This document shows positions 26,544 to 34,855 of a stretch of DNA of 48,268 nucleotides, in pieces. This DNA is from Alteromonas sp. MMG017. Its GTDB lineage: Bacteria; Pseudomonadota; Gammaproteobacteria; Enterobacterales; Alteromonadaceae. The stretch lies in contig NZ_JAGJDY010000017.1 of assembly GCF_018100795.1 (NCBI RefSeq), positions 1-48,268 on the forward strand, in the 5' to 3' direction. Each line of letters starts with the position of its first letter. Position 1 is the stretch's first letter. A program made the position numbers and the translations under genes. The notes beneath the pieces were generated by a model. That model saw nothing but the letters and a program-made list of their open reading frames with translations. It made no database searches and was not told the origin of the DNA.

Positions 26544-26845
26544 TTAATCCAACGCGGGATCCCAAAGCGAGTTTTTGGGAAATATTGAGATCGATAACGA
26601 TCCTTTCACTGCGTTTTTTTCGGATGATCAGACAAAACATACTATTAATGAAAAGAATTCAGCGGCTCCTCTCAAACTTATGCGCTAATAAGTTTAGGGT
26701 TGGTCGTGGTTAGTTGTGTAAATCGCGCAAATGGTCTTACGCAGATGTATTACTTCGCAGCGAAACAACTAACCAAAAAGAATACACATTATAACAGGGT
26801 GATATACCCACGCCTCGCGCGCTAACAGACAACGGCCAGAGTAAC
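26544..26845 (+). other. long, foldable leader of nrdA
   Basis: About 300 bp of untranslated leader. Hairpin 1: AAACTTAT / ATAAGTTT (26674-26681 with 26688-26695). A second, enclosing stem: TGGTTAGTTGT (26707-26717) with ACAACTAACCA (26765-26775), 11 bp perfect, holding a 47-base loop. I do not recognise a known riboswitch. No convincing small gene is seen inside. Confidence 0.5.
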
Positions 26846-29167
26846 ATGAATAATAGTTTATCCGTCACCAAGCGAAATGGTGAACAAGAATCCATCGACC
26901 TAGAAAAAATTCATAAGGTGGTGACATGGGCTGCAAAGGGACTTGAAAACGTCTCGGTTTCACAAGTTGAAATTAAAGCTCAAATTCAGTTTTTCGACGG
27001 TATTAATACCAGCGAAATCCATGAAACCCTTATTAAATCAGCGGCAGACTTAATTTCTACCGACGCACCTGATTACCAATACTTGGCAGCTCGCCTTGCT
27101 ATTTTCCACCTTCGTAAGAAAGCCTACGGTCAGTTCGAGCCCCCTGCACTCTTTACCCATGTAACTAACATGGTAGAGATGGGCAAATACGATAAGCATT
27201 TAATTGAAGATTATACTGCTGAAGAATTTGCCGAGATGGATACCTATATCGATCATTGGCGCGACATGAACTTCAGCTACGCCGCCGTTAAGCAGCTTGA
27301 AGGTAAATACCTGGTTCAAAACCGTGTAACCGGTGAAATTTACGAAAGTGCACAGTTCCTATATATCTTGGTAGCAGCGTGTCTGTTCGCTAACTACCCG
27401 AAAGATACTCGTATGAGCTATATTCGTCGTTTCTACGATGCAGCTTCTACGTTTAAATTATCACTACCTACGCCAATTATGTCTGGCGTACGTACCCCTA
27501 CTCGTCAATTTAGCTCGTGCGTATTAATTGAAACGGGCGACAGCCTTGATTCAATCAATGCCACGGCTAGTGCTATCGTTAAATACGTAAGCCAGCGAGC
27601 TGGTATCGGTGTGAATGCTGGCCGTATTCGCGCATTAGGCAGCCCTATTCGCGGTGGTGAAGCTTTCCACACGGGTTGTATCCCTTTCTATAAATACTTC
27701 CAAACAGCGGTTAAAAGCTGTTCTCAGGGCGGTGTACGTGGTGGCGCGGCTACCTTGTTCTACCCGCTATGGCATATGGAAGTTGAATCGCTATTAGTGC
27801 TTAAGAACAACCGTGGTGTAGAAGAAAACCGCGTTCGTCATCTAGACTACGGCGTACAGTTCAACAAACTCATGTATCAACGCATGATGAAAGATGACTA
27901 TATTTCATTGTTTAGTCCATCTGATGTACCTGGCCTTTACGATGCGTTCTTTGCTGATCAAGCAAAATTCGAGCGTTTGTATGTTCAGTACGAAAACGAC
28001 GACAACATTCGCAAAAAGCGCATTAAAGCCATGGAGCTTTTCAGCTTGTTCATGCAAGAGCGTGCAAGCACAGGTCGTATTTACCTTCAGAACGTTGACC
28101 ACTGTAACACGCACAGTCCGTTCAACCCTGAAGTGGCTCCTGTACGTCAAAGTAACCTTTGTCTTGAGATTGCACTGCCTACTAAGCCGTTGCAGCACGT
28201 TAACGACGAAGAAGGTGAAATTGCCCTTTGTACGCTGTCTGCCTTCAACTTAGGTGCCATCAAGTCGTTAGACGAATTTGAAGAGTTATCAGACCTTGCA
28301 GTACGTGCGCTTGATAATCTACTCGATTACCAAGACTACCCAGTTCCAGCGGCATACAATGCCACTATGGGACGCAGAACCTTAGGTGTGGGTGTTATCA
28401 ACTTCGCTTACTACTTAGCGAAAAATGGTGTGAAATATTCAGACCATAGCGCTAATGGTCTTGTTCACCGCACGTTTGAAGCAATGCAGTATTACCTACT
28501 AAAAGCATCGAACAATCTTGCGAAAGAAAAAGGCGCGTGTCCTAAGTTTAACGAAACCACTTATTCGCAAGGCATCATGCCTATCGATAGCTATAAAAAA
28601 GATCTTGATGGCGTATGTAACGAGCCACTTCATTACGATTGGGATGCCCTTCGTGAAGAAATTAAGACTCACGGTTTACGTAACTCTACCTTGTCTGCGT
28701 TGATGCCTTCTGAGACATCTTCTCAGATTTCAAACGCAACCAACGGTATTGAGCCGCCACGTGGCTTTATTAGTATTAAATCAAGTAAAGACGGCGTACT
28801 TAAGCAAGTAGTACCAGAGTACGAGCGCTTAAGAGATCAGTACGAACTATTGTGGGATATCCCTTCGAACGATGGTTACTTACAGCTAGTAGGTATTATG
28901 CAGAAGTTTATCGACCAAACTATCTCTGCTAACACCAACTACGATCCTAGCCGTTATGACGGTAACAAGGTTCCTATGAAGCTGTTACTGAAAGACCTAT
29001 TAACGACGTACAAACTGGGTGTGAAGACCCTGTATTACCACAACACACGCGATGGTGCGACAGACGCTTCAGCATTAGATGTTAAAGCCAATGAGCCGTT
29101 ACCTCGTCAAGAAGAAGTGGTTATAGAAGAAGACGATGATTGTGCAGGCGGTGCGTGCAAAATATAG
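26846..29167 (+). CDS. nrdA: ribonucleoside-diphosphate reductase alpha subunit, class Ia
   Basis: Reduces ribonucleoside diphosphates to deoxyribonucleotides. An N-terminal ATP-cone (residues 1-95, VTKRNGEQESIDLEKIHKVV) provides dATP feedback. Active-site cysteines lie in FSSCVLIETGDS, SNLCLEI and ALCTLSAFNLG. The C-terminal redox pair is in DDCAGGACKI. It is 773 aa (E. coli 761). nrdB follows after 86 bp and yfaE after that, forming the complete class Ia set. Confidence 0.98.
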   Translation: MNNSLSVTKRNGEQESIDLEKIHKVVTWAAKGLENVSVSQVEIKAQIQFFDGINTSEIHETLIKSAADLISTDAPDYQYLAARLAIFHLRKKAYGQFEPPALFTHVTNMVEMGKYDKHLIEDYTAEEFAEMDTYIDHWRDMNFSYAAVKQLEGKYLVQNRVTGEIYESAQFLYILVAACLFANYPKDTRMSYIRRFYDAASTFKLSLPTPIMSGVRTPTRQFSSCVLIETGDSLDSINATASAIVKYVSQRAGIGVNAGRIRALGSPIRGGEAFHTGCIPFYKYFQTAVKSCSQGGVRGGAATLFYPLWHMEVESLLVLKNNRGVEENRVRHLDYGVQFNKLMYQRMMKDDYISLFSPSDVPGLYDAFFADQAKFERLYVQYENDDNIRKKRIKAMELFSLFMQERASTGRIYLQNVDHCNTHSPFNPEVAPVRQSNLCLEIALPTKPLQHVNDEEGEIALCTLSAFNLGAIKSLDEFEELSDLAVRALDNLLDYQDYPVPAAYNATMGRRTLGVGVINFAYYLAKNGVKYSDHSANGLVHRTFEAMQYYLLKASNNLAKEKGACPKFNETTYSQGIMPIDSYKKDLDGVCNEPLHYDWDALREEIKTHGLRNSTLSALMPSETSSQISNATNGIEPPRGFISIKSSKDGVLKQVVPEYERLRDQYELLWDIPSNDGYLQLVGIMQKFIDQTISANTNYDPSRYDGNKVPMKLLLKDLLTTYKLGVKTLYYHNTRDGATDASALDVKANEPLPRQEEVVIEEDDDCAGGACKI

Positions 29168-29253
29168 CGCGCACACGCTTTTGCGAAATCGGTATCGCAG
29201 CAAGAACATAATAAATAAAACGCGTTTATCATTAAGTTTTTAGTTAGGCACTC

Positions 29254-30384
29254 ATGAAATATACTACGTTTAATCAGCAAAGTACCAACCCATTGGTTGA
29301 ACCTATGTTCTTCGGTAATCCGGTGAATGTAGCCCGTTACGACCAACAAAAGCATGCCATTTTCGAAAAGCTTATTGAAAAGCAAATTAGCTTTTTCTGG
29401 CGCCCTGAGGAAGTAGATGTATCTCGCGATCGTGTTGATTTTCAAAAATTAACCGACCCTGAAAAGCACATCTTTATTTCAAACTTGAAATACCAAACCC
29501 TATTAGACTCGGTACAAGGCCGCAGCCCTAATATTGCCTTTCTACCTATCATCTCATTGCCTGAGCTTGAGACGTGGGTTGAAACATGGTCTTTCTTTGA
29601 AACCATTCACTCTCGTTCTTACACGCACATTTTGCGCAACCTGTTTTCAGATCCTAGCGATATTTTTGAAGACATTGTGGTTAACGATGAAATTAAGCGC
29701 CGTGCCGCCGACATTTCGAAGTACTACGACGACCTTATTTTTGCCACTCAATTATGGCAAACCCAAGGGGAAGGTGTGCACACGGTTGATGGCGTGCCAC
29801 ATACCATCAACATGTATGAGCTTAAGAAGAAACTGTATTTGTGCATGAACTCAGTGAATGCCTTAGAAGCAATTCGTTTCTATGTGTCGTTTGCTTGTAC
29901 GTTTGCCTTTGCGGAACGCAAGTTGATGGAAGGTAATTCAAAAATTATCCGCCTGATTGCCCGCGATGAAAACCTGCATTTGTCTTCTACCCAACATATT
30001 TTAAATTTGTGGGCACGAAGCAAAGACGATCCTGAAATGGCGCAAATTGCAGAAGATTGCAAAGAAGAAGCACGCGCTATTTTCATGAATGCGGTTGAAC
30101 AAGAAAAAGAATGGGCTGATTACCTATTCAAAACCGGCTCTATGATTGGCCTTAACAAAGAAATCCTTTGTTCTTACGTTGAATACATTGCGAATCAACG
30201 TATGACGGCAATTGGCCTAGACGCGCCATTTGAAATCAGCAGTAACCCTCTGCCGTGGATGAACAACTACCTTAACTCTGACAACGTTCAGGTAGCACCA
30301 CAAGAGTCTGAAATTAGTTCTTACTTGGTAGGTCAAATTGACTCTGCTGTTAGTGAAGACGATTTTGCTGATTTCGAGCTATAG
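29254..30384 (+). CDS. nrdB: ribonucleoside-diphosphate reductase beta subunit, class Ia
   Basis: Houses the di-iron centre and tyrosyl radical. The radical tyrosine is in RSYTHILRNLFSDPS (E. coli Y122 equivalent). Iron ligands are visible in KYQTLLDS, FFETIHSRSY and ARDENLHLSSTQH. The C-terminal tail ends DDFADFEL, the type of acidic peptide that docks on NrdA. It is 376 aa, as in E. coli. Confidence 0.98.
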   Translation: MKYTTFNQQSTNPLVEPMFFGNPVNVARYDQQKHAIFEKLIEKQISFFWRPEEVDVSRDRVDFQKLTDPEKHIFISNLKYQTLLDSVQGRSPNIAFLPIISLPELETWVETWSFFETIHSRSYTHILRNLFSDPSDIFEDIVVNDEIKRRAADISKYYDDLIFATQLWQTQGEGVHTVDGVPHTINMYELKKKLYLCMNSVNALEAIRFYVSFACTFAFAERKLMEGNSKIIRLIARDENLHLSSTQHILNLWARSKDDPEMAQIAEDCKEEARAIFMNAVEQEKEWADYLFKTGSMIGLNKEILCSYVEYIANQRMTAIGLDAPFEISSNPLPWMNNYLNSDNVQVAPQESEISSYLVGQIDSAVSEDDFADFEL

Positions 30385-30408
30385 CGCTGAAAATTAGCAC
30401 CGAAAAAA

Positions 30409-30681
30409 ATGAGCACAACTGATAAAGCACTCCGCATCGACGTTGTTGATGTGGGGTGTATTTCTTCCCCTCCTGATCTTACGCTTCTTACCGCCCTTGA
30501 AGCCGCTAACATCAATATTCACTACCATTGCCGTGAAGGCTTTTGCGGTGCGTGTAGAACTAAGCTGATTGAAGGCGAAGTAGAATACACTACCGATCCC
30601 CTCGCCTTTATTGATGATGATGAAATTCTTCCGTGTTGCTGCGTTGCCTTATGCCCGCTTAAAATTAAAGTACCGCTTTAA
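30409..30681 (+). CDS. yfaE: class I ribonucleotide reductase maintenance ferredoxin YfaE
   Basis: Small 2Fe-2S ferredoxin that regenerates the NrdB diferric-tyrosyl cofactor. The cluster ligands are the plant-type pattern HCREGFCGACRT (C-x4/5-C-x2-C) plus a fourth cysteine in the CCCVA segment near residue 78. It has 90 aa and lies 24 bp after nrdB, as in E. coli. The ribosome site is weak (CACCGAAAAAA), consistent with coupling to nrdB. Confidence 0.95.
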   Translation: MSTTDKALRIDVVDVGCISSPPDLTLLTALEAANINIHYHCREGFCGACRTKLIEGEVEYTTDPLAFIDDDEILPCCCVALCPLKIKVPL

Positions 30682-30798
30682 TCTGTCTTTACGCTGTTAT
30701 CTGTTCAGCTACCTTTTTGGCTCTGTAAGTTTTCGTAGTTACAAGGCTCCGTTAATAAACGGGTATTATTTTACGAAGTGCTTATTAGCAACTACTCG

Positions 30799-32286
30799 CT
30801 ATTGGCTTTTCGCGAGTGTAAGTTCAAAACTAAAACAGGTGCCCTTCCCTAATTGACTCTCTACTCGTAAATCTGAATTAAGTAGCATCATTAACTTTTT
30901 ACAAATGGCCAAGCCCAAACCCGCATGACTACAGGTGTCTTTTTCTGTGTTGCTGGCTTGATACCTAGCATCAAAGATATACGCAATTTCTTTATCGCTA
31001 ATACCAATGCCAGTATCTCTAATGTCCACTCTTAGCTTGTCATTATGCAGCACCACAGCAAGATCTATGCTGCCATCTGCTGGGGTATGGCGAATGGCAT
31101 TGGCAATAAGGTTCGTTAACACGCGCTCAAGTTTACCAATGTCGGCAAACACGTAATATTCGAAGTGGTCGGGAATAACTTTAATGGCGATATTTTTCTG
31201 TTTGGCATCAAGTTCAAACTTTGCCGCTACGTCATGCAGCAATTCACCTAATGGAAAAGACTCTTGATGCAAAGTAACCTGGCCGCCTTCTAAATACGCT
31301 AGTTCAAATATTTGGTCGATAAGGTGCTTTAAGTTTTTCGCGTTTTTTAACGACACATCTACAAAATGCCTTCTATCTTCTTTGGATAACGTCTCCTCAT
31401 TTAGCGCCAGCGTTTCAATGTAGCCTTGAAGGCTAGCCAAAGGAGTGCGAAGGTCGTGAGATAAGTCGGCTAACAATACTCTACGCTGGCTATCAATTTT
31501 ATTAAGCTGGTCGAACTGATTGTCTATATGCGTAAGCATATCGGTAAACGCACAGCCTAGGCGGTCAACCTCGTTCGCGCTGTGTCTGTTCCATACAGAC
31601 AAGTTAGGGGGTAACTTTTCGCGATGAAAATCCGCTTCTCGCACGCTGTCCATATCATCACTTAAGCGCCTTAACGGTGTGGTGAAGTACTTGAACAACA
31701 CAAGAAGCGCCAACAATAATAAGAACAAACCTACAAACATGAACAACGCCACTTCACGCATGCTTTGGCTGTTCTTTAAATTTGCGATAATGGAATCATA
31801 ACGCTCACCACCAATAATTACATACAAATAGCCTTGCAGCTGTTCATTATTATAAACCGGTGCGGCCGAAAATATTTTTTGCAGGCCAATATTTCTAGGA
31901 TCATCGCCTTCAATAGGAAAACCGCGATCGGTATTAATCAGTTGCTTTATCGGCGCGATATCCACCGACGTGGCTTTCACTTTTCCAGGTTCAGCTGAAT
32001 AGGTAAGTATGGTGCCCTTAGGGTCTAAATAATAAAACTCGAAGCTAGGCCCTAGTATCATTAGCGTATGGAAAAGATTTCCAAGAGCTTCGTAATCGTA
32101 CACCCCTTCTTTTAGCAGTGGATTATCGCTAACCAAGTGTTCCGCCAACCCGATATGCAGTTTTTGTTCAGCTTCTTGTTGGGTACGTTTTTGCAATAGA
32201 TTTGTGGAGTAAAAACAGGCAATCATCACCACCATAAATACGCCAACCAAGCACACAGCGAGGCGAGGATAAAAGCCAAATTTCAT
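30799..32286 (-). CDS. sensor histidine kinase
   Basis: Membrane-bound kinase of a two-component system; stimulus unknown. TM1 is about residues 9-29, a periplasmic sensor region 30-178 has no domain I recognise, and TM2 is about 179-199. A HAMP-like linker follows. The phosphorylated His is H277 in LLADLSHDLRTPLASLQGY. The ATPase domain shows NLIANAIRHTP, DTGIGIS (424-430) and GLGLAICKKL (456-465). It starts 4 bp after the response regulator stop and is the second gene of the pair. No clear terminator lies in the 117 bp separating it from convergent yfaE. Confidence 0.92.
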   Translation of the reverse strand: MKFGFYPRLAVCLVGVFMVVMIACFYSTNLLQKRTQQEAEQKLHIGLAEHLVSDNPLLKEGVYDYEALGNLFHTLMILGPSFEFYYLDPKGTILTYSAEPGKVKATSVDIAPIKQLINTDRGFPIEGDDPRNIGLQKIFSAAPVYNNEQLQGYLYVIIGGERYDSIIANLKNSQSMREVALFMFVGLFLLLLALLVLFKYFTTPLRRLSDDMDSVREADFHREKLPPNLSVWNRHSANEVDRLGCAFTDMLTHIDNQFDQLNKIDSQRRVLLADLSHDLRTPLASLQGYIETLALNEETLSKEDRRHFVDVSLKNAKNLKHLIDQIFELAYLEGGQVTLHQESFPLGELLHDVAAKFELDAKQKNIAIKVIPDHFEYYVFADIGKLERVLTNLIANAIRHTPADGSIDLAVVLHNDKLRVDIRDTGIGISDKEIAYIFDARYQASNTEKDTCSHAGLGLAICKKLMMLLNSDLRVESQLGKGTCFSFELTLAKSQ

Positions 32287-32290
32287 GGGT

Positions 32291-33004
32291 TTAAACTCCT
32301 TGAGGATTAAATTTATACCCTACACCCCAAACGGTTTGTACGATTTGTGGTGCGGTGGCATCGTTTTCTAATTTTGAACGCAATCGATTGATGTGCGAGT
32401 TCACCGTGTGCTCGTAACCACTATGGTGATAACCCCACACCGACTCTAATAATTGGCTGCGACTGAACACTTGCCCTGGGTGGCTAGCCAAATGATGAAG
32501 CAGCTCAAATTCAGTTGCCGTCAATACCAGCTCGTCGTCAGATAAAAACACCTGATGATTGCGTTGGTCGATAACAAGTCGGCCTATTTTTAAAGGTGTA
32601 TCTGCTTGTTGTTGTGTGGTTTGGGTTTGTTGCACCACATGATATTTACGAAGCTGGGAACGCACCCTTGCTTGCAGTTCTCTTACGCTGAAAGGTTTTG
32701 TCATGTAATCATCAGCGCCAAGCTCTAACCCTAATACTCTGTCGGTTTCAGAGGTTTTCGAGGTAAGCATAATAATGCTCTGCATAGGTAAGGCATCGCG
32801 TACCTTTCGGCATATATCCAAACCACTCATGGTGGGCAACATTACATCCAATATTACAATGGCGTACTCGTCAGACAACGCACATTCCAGTGCTACTTTT
32901 CCATCAGTTTGATGCTCTATTTCAACACCCAGTTCTAACAGATTAACCCGCATCAAATTGGCGATATCTTGGTCGTCTTCAACAATTAATATTTTGTCGG
33001 TCAT
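32291..33004 (-). CDS. OmpR/PhoB-family response regulator
   Basis: Receiver domain with acidic pocket (IVEDD), phospho-acceptor D53 in VILDVMLPTMSG, and conserved Thr/Lys (MLTSKT, MTKPFSVREL). A C-terminal winged helix follows, with ATEFELLHHLASHPGQVFSR and a recognition helix ending in VNSHINRLRSKLE. Starting at ATG 33004 (237 aa) makes the product begin MTDKILIVEDD; an upstream GTG would add five residues. It is co-transcribed with the kinase. The adjacent spondin-domain genes point the same way and may be its targets, but no operator is identified. Confidence 0.93.
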   Translation of the reverse strand: MTDKILIVEDDQDIANLMRVNLLELGVEIEHQTDGKVALECALSDEYAIVILDVMLPTMSGLDICRKVRDALPMQSIIMLTSKTSETDRVLGLELGADDYMTKPFSVRELQARVRSQLRKYHVVQQTQTTQQQADTPLKIGRLVIDQRNHQVFLSDDELVLTATEFELLHHLASHPGQVFSRSQLLESVWGYHHSGYEHTVNSHINRLRSKLENDATAPQIVQTVWGVGYKFNPQGV

Positions 33005-33044
33005 TTTTAGGAAAGCCACAGTTCAAAAACTAATAGAACGATGG

Positions 33045-33080
33045 AAAAGCGTTAATCTTTCACAAGATTAACGCTTTTTA
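33045..33080 (-). terminator. terminator between spondin genes and response regulator
   Basis: Perfect 15-bp inverted repeat AAAAGCGTTAATCTT / AAGATTAACGCTTTT with loop TCAC, ending in T on each strand. Confidence 0.85.
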
Positions 33081-33135
33081 TTTACTTGCCCGTTAAATTA
33101 GCCTTTCGTCTAATAACTAAGGGCATAATTACTCA

Positions 33136-33858
33136 TTACTCTTTTCGCGTAATTTGAATACGAATAACCGGGTTATCGAACTTATGTTCAACCGTTAGCG
33201 CAGAGCTTGAAAGGCCATCGTCAGCGCTAACCACACCTGGGTGCATTGAGATGAACCCTGTGTCGTCACGACTAGGGCTAAAGCCTTCTCCGTTCGCGGC
33301 AGGCCCTGGTACCGTTGCTGCACTTTCAGTGTTTGCTTCTGTACCAGCGTCATAAGCTGGACGCGTAGTGGTATAAGTAGCACCAACTTCAAGGTTTGCT
33401 AGGCTCCAACTATTAATACCGGTAAAGGCATCGTTGGTATTGCCCAACATTGCGGCAATCGTTAGGTTAGCGTCGGTGATATCGTTAATCGATACACTGA
33501 TAGTTTGTGAATCGCCCGGGGTAATTGGGCCAACACCGCCAGCACTTGCATCACCTAGCATTAAAAAGTCGGCAGAATCACCTTGTTCAGCAATACGCTC
33601 TAACTCAACTGATGCGACTGCACCTACTTCCCACAACGTACCTTCGCTATGCAGCACTACCGCAGGCGGTGATACTGGCTGACCATTGGTTAAATTGGTT
33701 ACGGTGACATCGTAAGATACCGGTACGGGATCTGGAATTTCAGCTGGCACTTCTACTTCGACTATCACTTCACGGGTATCGTCATCGCCACACGCCGCTA
33801 GCAAAAAGGGTAAAGTAAGTACCAATGCTTTTTTATAATGTTTGGCTAAATATTGCAT
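33136..33858 (-). CDS. spondin-domain lipoprotein
   Basis: Predicted outer-membrane lipoprotein. A signal peptide ends in the lipobox LLAAC (Cys about residue 22). A Pro/Glu-rich spacer with three VEV/VPAEIP units follows, then a Spondin_N-type domain from YDVTVTNLTNGQPVSPP. That domain includes LWEVGAVASVELERIAEQGD and YDAGTEANTESAATVPGPAANGEGFS. The protein has 240 aa. AAGGAGG precedes the ATG. It is 10 bp downstream of a paralogue, evidently by duplication. Bacterial roles of this domain are not established. Confidence 0.8.
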   Translation of the reverse strand: MQYLAKHYKKALVLTLPFLLAACGDDDTREVIVEVEVPAEIPDPVPVSYDVTVTNLTNGQPVSPPAVVLHSEGTLWEVGAVASVELERIAEQGDSADFLMLGDASAGGVGPITPGDSQTISVSINDITDANLTIAAMLGNTNDAFTGINSWSLANLEVGATYTTTRPAYDAGTEANTESAATVPGPAANGEGFSPSRDDTGFISMHPGVVSADDGLSSSALTVEHKFDNPVIRIQITRKE

Positions 33859-33868
33859 AACAGCCTCC

Positions 33869-34573
33869 TTATCGTACGGTTACTGTTACTTTAGCTACTG
33901 GGTTCAACCAACGATGAACGGCATTATCTACGTCACTTGCACCTTCCGTTAACGAGTCGTCACCAATGTTACCGCGGTGAATATGTACGGTAGCGTTAGT
34001 ATCTGCGCCCGCAACACCGGTTCCACCTGTGCCTAACATAGGGTCTAGTGGTGGTGGTACTGGCATACCCGCCATACCTAGTTCACCGCTTCCACGAAGT
34101 TCGTCATTCGCTTCGGTTCCCGCATCATACGCATTAACATAAACCGTGTACGTGCCAGCTTCCGTTGGAATTGCCCAGTTATCTAATCCAATGAAGCCAT
34201 CGTTAGAAGGCAAAATCATAGCAACCACAGACAACACAACATTGTCATCTGCTGTCATTAAGTCAGCTGAGGTAGACATAGTAGGCGCTAAAAGCCCGCC
34301 TGCTGGGTTAGCAATAACGTCTGCACCAATAGCTGTACCAATGGTAGCAATACCATCTAAGCTACCACCTTCGGCCATCATTTGAAGTTCAGTGCTAGCA
34401 GCTTCGCCCACTTCAAACAAACTTGCATCGGCAGTGTGCGCTACAGCAGCAATAGGTGTGAAGTACAACCCATGAGTTAAGTTTTGTATTTCTACTGTTA
34501 TATCAGCAGCGAAACTTTGTTGGCTTGCAAACGCAAGCAATGCCGCTGCAGAAATTTTATTAAATCGCTTCAT
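33869..34573 (-). CDS. secreted spondin-domain protein
   Basis: A 234-aa exported protein with signal peptide MKRFNKISAAALLAFASQQSFA, followed by a Spondin_N-type domain (VEIQNLTHGLYFTPIAAVAH...LFEVGEAASTELQMMAEGG). The segment YDAGTEANDELRGSGELG parallels the lipoprotein paralogue next door, but there is no lipobox, so it is periplasmic or secreted. AAGGAAAC precedes the ATG. It is first gene of a two-gene operon. Function is unknown; an extracellular adhesion role is only suggested by the eukaryotic domain. Confidence 0.78.
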   Translation of the reverse strand: MKRFNKISAAALLAFASQQSFAADITVEIQNLTHGLYFTPIAAVAHTADASLFEVGEAASTELQMMAEGGSLDGIATIGTAIGADVIANPAGGLLAPTMSTSADLMTADDNVVLSVVAMILPSNDGFIGLDNWAIPTEAGTYTVYVNAYDAGTEANDELRGSGELGMAGMPVPPPLDPMLGTGGTGVAGADTNATVHIHRGNIGDDSLTEGASDVDNAVHRWLNPVAKVTVTVR

Positions 34574-34855
34574 GATGTTTCCTTAGTAATAAATAGGTTT
34601 GTGTTAACGCCCTATCAATACTGAAAGAAAGATGTCACGAAAGTATCCAGAAAATGGGACAAAAATGTTCTGATGACATAACAGGTTTGTAAAAAGTGGT
34701 ACGTATAGGTTGCAGACTTTTGATGAAAATAGAATATGAAGTGTATGGGCTAGCGGTATTTTTTAACTTGCCATCCTGTTAACAATATCTAAAATGCATC
34801 TTTACTAATATTTATAAAACGGTTAAAAAACCGTAAATCAGAAAAGGAAGTCTAC

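Noticed and set aside
26293..26845. DnaA boxes in the nrdA control region
   Set aside because: No convincing TTATCCACA match was found, although E. coli nrdAB is DnaA-regulated.
30682..30798. Terminator between yfaE and the sensor kinase gene
   Set aside because: The 117 bp contain only weak pairing and no stem with a T run that I can support.
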